This document shows, in pieces, positions 1-4,452 of a stretch of DNA of 5,222 bases. The DNA comes from CAYNFH01 sp964396385 (GTDB taxonomy: Bacteria; Armatimonadota; Chthonomonadetes; Chthonomonadales; CAJBBX01). A program made the position numbers and the translations under genes. The DNA lies in the NCBI GenBank assembly GCA_964396385.1, contig CAYNFH010000323.1, forward strand, positions 1 to 5,222, read 5' to 3'. The notes under the pieces are model-generated. The model worked only from the letters and a program-made list of their open reading frames with translations. It ran no database searches and was not told the DNA's origin. How positions within the stretch are numbered: position 1 is the stretch's first letter; each line of letters starts with the position of its first letter.

Positions 1-246
1 CCGCACTACACGAGAGGGATCGATGGCAAAGCGGCGGGCCAATGGGCGGAGAGTCCACCCAGCCACGGCGGCAGCGGCGAGAGGGTAGAGGACGGCCAGG
101 CTTGCGAGACTGCCGGCGAGAAAACCGCATCCTTCGAGGTCCGGCACGCTCCCGGCGGCCTCAAAGGCGTAGTTGATCAGGAGCATGACAACGGCGAGTA
201 GGCCGGCGCCTGCCATGGCGCCGCCTCGGAACCAGACCGTGCGCAT
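1..246 (-). CDS. Membrane protein of unknown function, N-terminal part (C-terminus beyond window)
   Basis: The frame is open from an ATG at 246 to the left edge, giving 82 residues with no stop, so only the N-terminus is seen. I do not recognise the family. Two hydrophobic segments are visible, at about residues 9-27 (rich in Ala/Gly/Leu/Val, with MLLINYAF at its end) and 39-61 (from GFLAGSLASL to AAAAVAGW). They are joined by a short acidic loop containing a Cys (PDLEGC). A basic stretch follows the second segment (RPLARRFAIDPSR). This fits an inner-membrane protein with both termini of the hairpin in the cytoplasm. The start is well supported: GGAGGAG (250-256) lies just upstream, and a promoter-like pair lies a further 60 bp up. 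The gene follows tdk on the same strand with a 118-bp gap and probably its own promoter. The existence of the gene is fairly sure; its function is unknown. Confidence 0.72.
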   Translation of the reverse strand, partial: MRTVWFRGGAMAGAGLLAVVMLLINYAFEAAGSVPDLEGCGFLAGSLASLAVLYPLAAAAVAGWTLRPLARRFAIDPSRVVR

Positions 247-249
247 GTT

Positions 250-256
250 CTCCTCC
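250..256 (-). promoter_or_regulatory. Ribosome binding site of the partial membrane protein gene
   Basis: GGAGGAG on the minus strand, with GGAGG five bases and the full motif three bases before the ATG at 246. It supports that start, which lies in a gene truncated by the window edge. Confidence 0.7.
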
Positions 257-314
257 AGCGTCGTGGATTGGCGGTAATCGAGCGACGTCCGGGTCGGTCC
301 TTGTTGCCGCCCGG

Positions 315-344
315 ATTGTATCACATTCCGGAGCCCCGGCGCAA
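315..344 (-). promoter_or_regulatory. Candidate sigma70 promoter for the membrane protein gene
   Basis: On the minus strand there is a -10 box TACAAT (320 down to 315) preceded by TGA, which makes an extended -10. A weak -35 box TTGCGC (344 down to 339) lies 18 bp upstream. Predicted transcription would start near 308, giving a leader of about 60 nt before the ATG at 246. It lies between the tdk stop and the membrane gene, which suggests independent transcription. The -35 matches only the first three consensus bases. Confidence 0.5.
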
Positions 345-364
345 CGACCGCGGGCCGAGCGGGG

Positions 365-1066
365 TCAAGAGCGAGAGGAGGGGGCGGTGTCCGGGAATAG
401 CTCGGGGTGGGCCGTTAGACCGTTGGTGAGGGCGGCGGAACGCGTGCGGCGGGCGCGCGACTCTCGCGGGGGACAGAGGTCGCGCGGGACGGCGCGGACC
501 TCATGGCAGCGGCGGCAACGGGCTTCGTAGCTCTCGGACGCGCCGATCAGAATGGTAGGGTCGTCCCAGGCGGCGGGGCGCCCGTCTATGAGCCGCTGTG
601 TGCGGCTCGCCTCGCCTCCGCACTTCTTGCAGATGGCGTGCAGCTTGATCACATTGTCCGCCAGCGCCATGAGCCGGGGCATGAACCCGAATGGCAGGCC
701 CCGGAAATCCTGATCCAGACCGGCGGCGATCACGTCGACGCCCCTATCCGCCAGCCGCTGGCAGAGGGCCACCACGCCCTCGTCCAGAAACTGCACCTCT
801 TCGATCCCGATCACATGCGTCTCCGGCTCGACGAGCGAGGAGAGCTCCCCCGAGTCCGCCACCGCGAGCGCGTCCAGCAGGATGCCGTCGTGTGTGCGGA
901 TGACCGTGGTCTCGCAGCGCGTGTCCAGGGCGGACTTGAATACCTGGATGCGCTGACGGGCGTGCATGGCGCGTCGAATGAGGCGGATCAGCTCCTCCGT
1001 CTTGCCGGAGAACATGCTGCCGGTGATGACGGTGAGTGATCCGGTGGGCTTCCGTATGGCAGACAA
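365..1066 (-). CDS. tdk: Thymidine kinase (TK1-like, type II)
   Basis: Cytosolic ATP-dependent thymidine kinase of the pyrimidine salvage pathway (thymidine to dTMP). The 233-residue product has the family signature in order: P-loop GSMFSGKT (residues 16-23), the GIEEVQFLDE segment (87-96) with the expected catalytic base Glu90, GLDQDFRGLPF (116-126), and a zinc site formed by C146-KK-C149 and C184-RR-C187. Thymidine-loop residues follow in the 168-181 region. The start is a TTG at 1066 with AGGAG eight bases upstream. The frame stays open another 106 codons upstream, but that stretch runs into the kinase gene and has no family similarity. Most bacterial TKs are about 190-210 residues; this one has a basic, low-complexity C-terminal tail of about 35-40 residues (many Arg/Ser/Pro). 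The first acidic residue of the usual DE motif is Glu rather than Asp. It follows the histidine kinase gene on the same strand after 139 bp. Confidence 0.95.
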   Translation of the reverse strand: MSAIRKPTGSLTVITGSMFSGKTEELIRLIRRAMHARQRIQVFKSALDTRCETTVIRTHDGILLDALAVADSGELSSLVEPETHVIGIEEVQFLDEGVVALCQRLADRGVDVIAAGLDQDFRGLPFGFMPRLMALADNVIKLHAICKKCGGEASRTQRLIDGRPAAWDDPTILIGASESYEARCRRCHEVRAVPRDLCPPRESRARRTRSAALTNGLTAHPELFPDTAPSSRS

Positions 1067-1079
1067 CGGGCGGACTCCT
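1064..1079 (-). promoter_or_regulatory. Ribosome binding site and TTG start that fix the tdk N-terminus
   Basis: AGGAG (1079 down to 1075) is followed after 8 nt by TTG (1066-1064). No ATG or GTG lies in frame between here and the P-loop, and the next residues (SAIRKPTGSLTVITGSM) lead straight into it at the distance normal for the family. This site therefore decides the start over the much longer open frame. Confidence 0.75.
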
Positions 1080-1083
1080 GATT

Positions 1084-1185
1084 GGAGTGAATGAGCATCG
1101 GAGTGATGGAGTACCGGGGCCGGAATTCGAATCCGGGACATTGCACCATTACTCCAACACTCCACTACTCCGGTAGTTCCACTCC
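1084..1185. repeat. Opposed period-8 arrays (GGAGTNNN facing ACTCCNNN)
   Basis: In the gap between the kinase and tdk genes, GGAGT occurs at 1084, 1100 and 1108, with a degenerate unit at 1092, i.e. on an 8-bp grid. Its reverse complement ACTCC occurs at 1151, 1159 and 1167, also on an 8-bp grid, with a further copy at 1181. The two arrays can pair (1099-1112 with 1159-1172: 12 Watson-Crick pairs, one wobble, one mismatch). They enclose a smaller inverted repeat, CCGGA/TCCGG (1120-1124, 1132-1136). A transcript of either strand could form a branched hairpin. There is no U-tract, so it is not a canonical terminator. Confidence 0.6.
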
Positions 1186-1205
1186 GGTCCCCCTCATACC
1201 TCCTG

Positions 1206-2537
1206 CTATGAAGAGCCTTCGTCTGACTGCCGGAGAGGCAGCGCGACGCGGAAGGTGGATCCCCGGCCGGGCTCGCTCTCACAGGTGATTTCGCCGCCGT
1301 GGAGCTCCACCAGGTGCTTGGTGAGGAAGAGTCCAAGCCCCGTGCCGGGAATTCGGTCGATATCCTCCCGGTCCAGTCGCTCATACCGGCGGAACAGGCG
1401 GGCGCACTGCTCCTCGTTCATCCCCACTCCCTGGTCGCTGATCCGTATGTCCAGCAGGTCTCCTACCACGCGCGCCGCCAGCCGAATCTGGCCCCCATCC
1501 GGCGAGTACTTGATGGCGTTGCTCAAGACGTTCGCCACAATTTCGTGGAGCTTGTCCTGGTCCGCATCGATCTCCGGCAGGTCCTGCGGCAGGTCTATCA
1601 CCATCTGGTGCTTCGGCGTCCAGAACCGGTAATACCGCTGCGAGCGCGCCAGCCGCTCCAGGAACGGACGCACTTTGAGGGGACGGGCGTTCAGCGTCAG
1701 TGGGCGGCCGGCCTCAAGGCGTGACGAGTCCAGCAGCTCATTGATCAGGTCGAGCATCCGGTCCGCCTCTGCTTCCGCCGTCTCCAGGAACTCCCGCCGA
1801 GACTCTTCGTCCAGCTCCGGGTCCTGGAGCAGCGTCTGTACGTACCCGCGGATGGTGGTGAGCGGGTTGCGGAGCTCATGAGAGACGAAGCCGATAAAGT
1901 CGGACTTGAGGCGGTTCGCCTCTTCCAGCGCCCGCCGCTGCGTCTCTTTCTCCGCCACCTCCTGCTGGAGCCGCAGCCGCTCCTCCACCGACCGCCGCAG
2001 GTTGTCGTACAGGCGCGCATTCTCAATGGCCACGGCGGCCTGGTTGGCGAAGGCGCTGAGCATCTCCACATGCGTATCCTCGAAGACGCCGGTCTTGACC
2101 CGGTTGTCCAGATAGACCACCCCCAACACGCGTCCCTGGGAGATGAGCGGCACGCACACCACGGAGCGCACGTTGCCGAGCTTCACACTCGTGGCGTTGG
2201 CAAACCGCGGGTCCTCCAATGCGTCCAGGGAGACCACCGGAGACCGGTCCCGCAGAGTTTGCTCTACAATGGTACGGCTCACGTGGGCCCGGTTGGCGGC
2301 GTCCTTGCCCGTGAGCGTGTGCTCCAGGGCCAGCGGGTCGATGTTGCGAGTCGCCTTGCCCCAGACGCGGTTGGTGCCCTCCTCCACCAGCAGGATAAAG
2401 CCGCGTTCCGCTTTGACGAACTCCACCACGCGGTCTATGGCGGTATGGAGGACCTCGGAAAGGTCCAGCGAGGAGTTGAGCGTGCGGCCCAGCTCTAGAA
2501 GGGTGTGAAGGTAGCGGGTGTCGGCGGCTTCGGACAT
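1206..2537 (-). CDS. GAF-domain sensor histidine kinase
   Basis: A 443-residue soluble two-component sensor kinase with no membrane segments. It has a GAF sensor domain (about residues 20-173), a coiled-coil signalling helix (about 176-210), a HisKA dimerisation domain with H-box SHELRNPLTTI (phospho-acceptor His220), and an HATPase_c domain with N-box Asn336 and Asn340 (NVLSNAIKYS), G1 box DQGVGM (368-373) and G2 box GTGLGL (398-403). All key catalytic residues are present, so it should be an active kinase. There is no receiver domain and no response regulator in the window, so it is an orphan kinase here. The ligand cannot be read from the sequence. The start is the ATG at 2537, because AGGAG lies 5 nt upstream; a GTG at 2543 would overlap that site. 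It is transcribed divergently from the small gene at 2981 and lies upstream of tdk on the same strand. Confidence 0.95.
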   Translation of the reverse strand: MSEAADTRYLHTLLELGRTLNSSLDLSEVLHTAIDRVVEFVKAERGFILLVEEGTNRVWGKATRNIDPLALEHTLTGKDAANRAHVSRTIVEQTLRDRSPVVSLDALEDPRFANATSVKLGNVRSVVCVPLISQGRVLGVVYLDNRVKTGVFEDTHVEMLSAFANQAAVAIENARLYDNLRRSVEERLRLQQEVAEKETQRRALEEANRLKSDFIGFVSHELRNPLTTIRGYVQTLLQDPELDEESRREFLETAEAEADRMLDLINELLDSSRLEAGRPLTLNARPLKVRPFLERLARSQRYYRFWTPKHQMVIDLPQDLPEIDADQDKLHEIVANVLSNAIKYSPDGGQIRLAARVVGDLLDIRISDQGVGMNEEQCARLFRRYERLDREDIDRIPGTGLGLFLTKHLVELHGGEITCESEPGRGSTFRVALPLRQSDEGSS

Positions 2538-2547
2538 TCGCACTCCT
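2535..2547 (-). promoter_or_regulatory. Ribosome binding site that selects the kinase ATG start
   Basis: AGGAG (2547 down to 2543) lies 5 nt before the ATG at 2537-2535. The in-frame GTG at 2543 begins on the last base of this motif and cannot use it. The protein therefore starts MSEAADTRYL. Confidence 0.7.
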
Positions 2548-2583
2548 GCGGCGGATAACGCTCTGCAAGAAGACCAATTCCGA

Positions 2584-2589
2584 ATTGTA
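2584..2589 (-). promoter_or_regulatory. Possible -10 element for the histidine kinase gene
   Basis: TACAAT on the minus strand, about 47 nt upstream of the kinase ATG, is the same hexamer as the -10 box proposed for the membrane gene. No convincing -35 hexamer is found 16-18 bp upstream, so this is weak. Confidence 0.3.
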
Positions 2590-2637
2590 CCCGCCGGTTA
2601 CTCCGGCATCGGCGTGTATGCGTGAAGCGTGCGTAGG

Positions 2638-2658
2638 GGGCGGCCATTTAGGCCGCCC
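2638..2658. repeat. Hairpin repeat, GTAGGGG-type, copy 1
   Basis: GGGCGGCC (2638-2645) and GGCCGCCC (2651-2658) are perfect 8-bp arms around the loop ATTTA. The left arm is preceded by GTAG, as in the next hairpin at 2683. There is no U-tract on either side. It lies in the gene-free divergent region 2538-2980. Confidence 0.6.
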
Positions 2659-2682
2659 GATGCCATTCCGTTCCGGCTGTAG

Positions 2683-2704
2683 GGGCCGGGCGCCGTCCCG
2701 GCCC
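2683..2704. repeat. Hairpin repeat, GTAGGGG-type, copy 2
   Basis: GGGCCGGG (2683-2690) and CCCGGCCC (2697-2704) are perfect 8-bp arms around a 6-nt loop. The lead-in GTAGGGG is shared with the hairpin at 2638. A hairpin with the same outer sequence (GGGCCGGGG/CCCCGGCCC) precedes the second copy of the two-hairpin repeat at 3379, so the two blocks share their order. Confidence 0.6.
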
Positions 2705-2710
2705 TCTGGG

Positions 2711-2760
2711 AGTCCACAAAGGTGGACTTTGTGTAGCTGTTCGACGTGGTTTCAACCGCC
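2711..2760. repeat. Two-hairpin interspersed repeat, copy A
   Basis: This 50-bp unit consists of AGTCCAC/GTGGACT arms (2711-2717, 2722-2728) with a 4-nt loop, a spacer of about 18 nt, and a second small stem built on GGTT/AACC. It aligns without gaps to 3379-3428. The differences within both stems preserve pairing. I take it for a member of a REP-like or non-coding repeat family rather than a gene. Confidence 0.7.
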
Positions 2761-2772
2761 TTGTACAAGAAA

Positions 2773-2801
2773 CCGCCCGTTTCCTGACAGGAAACGGGCG
2801 G
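2773..2801. repeat. Perfect 14-bp inverted repeat
   Basis: The arms 2773-2786 and 2788-2801 are exact reverse complements around a single A at 2787. The outer half is GC-rich (CCGCCCG) and the inner half is TTTCCTG. On the minus strand it is followed by TTTCTTGT, a poor U-tract; on the plus strand there is none. No minus-strand gene lies just upstream, so it is not an obvious gene terminator. It may block antisense transcription, extrude as a cruciform, or belong to the repeat block at 2638-2760. The rest of the gap, 2802-2915, shows nothing I can name. Confidence 0.65.
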
Positions 2802-2915
2802 CCGAGCGTTACTGCCCTAACCTTCCTATGGCAGCGTGGGGAACGAGCTGCTCGAGAAGCTCATGCCGGATCCGCTGCCCCGTACGCTCAGCAGGACCGT
2901 ATCGCGACCTGCGTT

Positions 2916-2945
2916 TTGACAGGGTCGCCGGCAGCGCGTTATAAT
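2916..2945 (+). promoter_or_regulatory. Full-consensus sigma70 promoter of the 112-residue gene
   Basis: TTGACA (2916-2921) and TATAAT (2940-2945) are both perfect hexamers separated by 18 bp. Transcription would start near 2952, giving a leader of about 30 nt before the ATG at 2981. An imperfect inverted repeat (CGACCTG at 2905-2911, CAGGGTCG at 2920-2927) overlaps the -35 box and could be an operator, but that is speculative. Confidence 0.85.
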
Positions 2946-2980
2946 CCGCTGAGGCGGCTCGCTTAGAGGAGGCGGAGCGG

Positions 2981-3319
2981 ATGGAGGGGCAGACTGTCCA
3001 GTTCGTGGAGATCGTGAACCGGCTAAGGCATGGCACATCCGAAGGACGCGTGCTGTGGGAGCGGACGGGCAGCTACGGCGAGCAGTTCCGCACACCCCTG
3101 GACAACGGCCACTCCGCGCTCGTGGCTGCCGCCCCCAACGGCCAGGCGGTGCTCTTCACTATGAGCAACGCTCAGGGCGCACAGACCCTCTACCTGGACT
3201 CCTCCCGCGCTTCGGATGACCTGCTGCGTCTCGCGCTCCTCCAGCTCTTTGTCACGGTGCGAGACATCGTCCGCCAGCGGGTTGCGGAAGAGGCCCTACG
3301 GGCAGTAAAGGACCTCTAG
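2981..3319 (+). CDS. Small conserved-looking hypothetical protein, 112 residues
   Basis: I do not recognise a named family. The gene is clearly real: a full-consensus promoter, AGGAGG (2967-2972) eight bases before the ATG, and a strong hairpin terminator 23 bp after the TAG. The predicted product is soluble, with no signal peptide, membrane segment or cysteines. Its layout is an N-terminal helix (about residues 5-17), a turn leading to GRVLWERTG (22-30), then short strands (SALVAAA 45-51, AVLFTMSN 56-63, TLYLDS 69-74). A long C-terminal amphipathic helix with heptad-like leucines follows (about 78-110, LLRLALLQLFVTVRD), suited to dimerisation or partner binding. The helix, then a Trp-Glu strand, then beta strands resembles many small unannotated bacterial proteins, but no function can be inferred. 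It is monocistronic and points away from the kinase gene. Confidence 0.88.
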   Translation: MEGQTVQFVEIVNRLRHGTSEGRVLWERTGSYGEQFRTPLDNGHSALVAAAPNGQAVLFTMSNAQGAQTLYLDSSRASDDLLRLALLQLFVTVRDIVRQRVAEEALRAVKDL

Positions 3320-3342
3320 GTCGTGACAGGATGACACGGTGA

Positions 3343-3374
3343 CGGGCCGGGGCAGATGCCCCGGCCCGCTCTTT
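3343..3374 (+). terminator. Rho-independent-like terminator of the 112-residue gene
   Basis: Perfect 12-bp arms CGGGCCGGGGCA (3343-3354) and TGCCCCGGCCCG (3357-3368), followed by CTCTTT. The stem starts 23 bp past the stop codon. The U-tract is short, but the stem is very stable. The outer stem resembles the hairpin at 2683-2704, so it may be a repeat element used as a terminator. Confidence 0.7.
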
Positions 3375-3378
3375 CCGG

Positions 3379-3428
3379 AGTCCGCGCGGGCGGACTTTGC
3401 GTCCTTGTTGCCCGTGGCTTTAGCCGCC
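3379..3428. repeat. Two-hairpin interspersed repeat, copy B
   Basis: This is the partner of 2711-2760. AGTCCGC/GCGGACT arms (3379-3385, 3390-3396) enclose a 4-nt loop, with the same spacer length before a second stem built on GGCT/AGCC. It starts 5 bp after the terminator tail of the small gene, so the small gene is flanked on both sides by this element in the same orientation. Confidence 0.7.
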
Positions 3429-3457
3429 GGGGATCGAGTGCGGAGATCCGACGGATA

Positions 3458-3726
3458 TCATCCCGAGCTCCGCTAGTGTCATCCCGAGTTCCGCGAGGGA
3501 TCTGCTTTACAGTAGCGGCCCGTACTCTGTAACTGCAGATGAGCTACCGGCCCATCCTGTCATCCCGAGCTCCGCGAGGGATCTGGCCCATTGCAGGGCT
3601 GCACTCTGTAACTCCAGGCTGTCCAGCGGAGCAACTTGTCATCCCGAACGAAGTGAGGGATCTGCTTTACGGTACCTGTGCGTACTCTGCCGGAAAAAGC
3701 AGATTCCTCGCTCCGCTCGGAATGAC
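3458..3726. repeat. Array of GTCATCCCGAG-type repeats, four direct and one inverted
   Basis: The core reads GTCATCCCGA, a variable 5-7 bases, then GAGGGATCTG. Copies start at 3458 (truncated after about 20 bp), 3478, 3559 and 3638. An inverted, diverged copy (GCAGATTCC to GGAATGAC) occupies 3699-3726. The full copies are 81 and 79 bp apart, and each is followed by an ACTCTG tail (3524, 3603, 3684), giving an approximately 80-bp tandem unit. The last direct copy and the inverted copy can pair as a long imperfect stem (3638-3726). This array plus the terminator and the repeat at 3379 account for most of the 427-bp gap 3320-3746. Open frames across it translate the repeat and are not genes. Confidence 0.85.
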
Positions 3727-3746
3727 AAAGTTGTGATTCGTTGTTC

Positions 3747-4256
3747 CTAGAAATGGAATCCCAGAGTGAAAGCCCAGCCGTTGAGCGCTCCATTGCCGGT
3801 ACTCAGGCCCATGTACCGAATGTCTGCTGTCACCGGGTTCGCGCCTTGCTTTAAGATGTAGCCAACCAGCAGGTTGTAAGTAAAGCCGTTCTGGCCCCGC
3901 TGCAGGTCGTGGGAAAGACCGATGCCCGCGCCTGCCCCAAAGCGGACCCGCTGTGTATCTCCCCGAACGTTCAGCGTGAACGGAACGTTGTAAACGGGAC
4001 CGGAGCCGTAGTAGTCCACCGAGAAGGTCCCCCGCCAGCGATCCATCTGGAACACGTCCCGCTCTATCCCGGCCGTCAGCCAGACGTCTCCCTCTGCCGA
4101 GCGCGCGGCCTCGCGCTCGGGAATGAAGAAGCCGAGCCGGATGTCCCATCCGTGGCTGAGCTCCGTATCGCCCAGCGGATTCTGTGCCCTCGCCGGGGTG
4201 CGGCTGCCTACGCCGAGCAGCAGCGCGCCGGCAACGACCCATAGAAACTTCTTCAA
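3747..4256 (-). CDS. Exported outer-membrane beta-barrel protein, probably 8-stranded
   Basis: The 169-residue product starts at a TTG (4256) with AGGAGG seven bases upstream. It has a clear Sec signal peptide: MKKF, a hydrophobic core to about residue 18, and a signal peptidase I site after TPARA (cut after Ala24). The mature part of about 145 residues shows alternating polar/hydrophobic strands with aromatic ends (about 36-45, 57-68, 74-83, 89-98, 102-113, 124-134, 142-150, 160-169). It ends in GWAFTLGFHF; a terminal Phe is the usual recognition signal for the BAM outer-membrane assembly machinery. The size fits an 8-strand barrel. The last two strands (RYMGLSTGN, then LNGWAFTLGF) recall the PagL-type lipid A deacylase C-terminus, but Gly stands where the catalytic His would be, so enzymatic activity is unlikely. 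The same-strand neighbour is the BtpA-family gene, 325 bp upstream. Confidence 0.87.
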   Translation of the reverse strand: MKKFLWVVAGALLLGVGSRTPARAQNPLGDTELSHGWDIRLGFFIPEREAARSAEGDVWLTAGIERDVFQMDRWRGTFSVDYYGSGPVYNVPFTLNVRGDTQRVRFGAGAGIGLSHDLQRGQNGFTYNLLVGYILKQGANPVTADIRYMGLSTGNGALNGWAFTLGFHF

Positions 4257-4270
4257 GCTCTGTCCTCCTT
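4254..4270 (-). promoter_or_regulatory. Ribosome binding site and TTG start of the barrel gene
   Basis: AAGGAGGA (4270 down to 4263) precedes TTG (4256-4254), with 7 nt between AGGAGG and TTG. Starting here puts KKF at the N-terminus of a normal signal peptide. The longer frame, from 4325, would place 23 Pro-rich residues in front of the signal and translate the ACCTGAAN repeat. Confidence 0.8.
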
Positions 4271-4275
4271 GGAGA

Positions 4276-4300
4276 AGGGTTAGGGTGTAGGGTGGAGGGT
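4276..4300. repeat. AGGGT short-period tract
   Basis: AGGGT occurs at 4276, 4282, 4289 and 4296, a period of 6 then 7 and 7 bp. It lies just upstream of the barrel gene's ribosome site, in its leader (ACCCT units on the transcript). Confidence 0.5.
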
Positions 4301-4307
4301 GCTCGGG

Positions 4308-4342
4308 ACCTGAAGACCTGAACACCTGAATACCTGAACACC
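4308..4342. repeat. Octamer tandem repeat ACCTGAAN x4
   Basis: ACCTGAA begins at 4308, 4316, 4324 and 4332, with a partial ACC at 4340. Seven bases are identical in each unit and the eighth is G, C, T, C. It lies about 52-86 bp upstream of the barrel gene's start and would be NTTCAGGT units on its transcript. Confidence 0.75.
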
Positions 4343-4452
4343 GTCCCCATTGCTCGTTGGCCTTGGCTTCTATCCTGGTTGCGAAGCGGCGGGCCAGATC
4401 GTGCGGTCACCGGAGCGGATGCCCGCTGCCGGCAATTCTCGGTTGGACAGGA

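Noticed and set aside
503..1039. Plus-strand open frame opposite tdk
   Set aside because: It is antisense to a gene with clear catalytic motifs; the translation shows no domain and there is no ribosome site. It is typical of GC-rich shadow frames.
1067..1384. Upstream extension of the thymidine kinase frame by 106 codons
   Set aside because: It overlaps the end of the histidine kinase gene, shows no family similarity, and a good ribosome site sits in front of the TTG at 1066.
1878..2498. Plus-strand open frame opposite the histidine kinase
   Set aside because: It mirrors the codon pattern of the kinase gene and has no recognisable domain or translation signal.
2543..2543. GTG start for the histidine kinase, two codons upstream
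   Set aside because: The GTG overlaps the AGGAG ribosome site, which is correctly spaced for the ATG at 2537.
2585..2944. Plus-strand open frame in the divergent gap
   Set aside because: It runs across four inverted repeats and into the promoter of the next gene, and its translation is low-complexity with no ribosome site.
3478..3693. CRISPR-like regular repeat with spacers
   Set aside because: Repeats are not identical, the intervals share a conserved tail instead of unique spacers, the period is about 80 bp, and no cas gene is present.
3539..3793. Short open frames on both strands in the repeat array
   Set aside because: They translate the GTCATCCCGAG repeat itself, which yields well-known spurious peptides such as SERSEES and FLAPLGMT.
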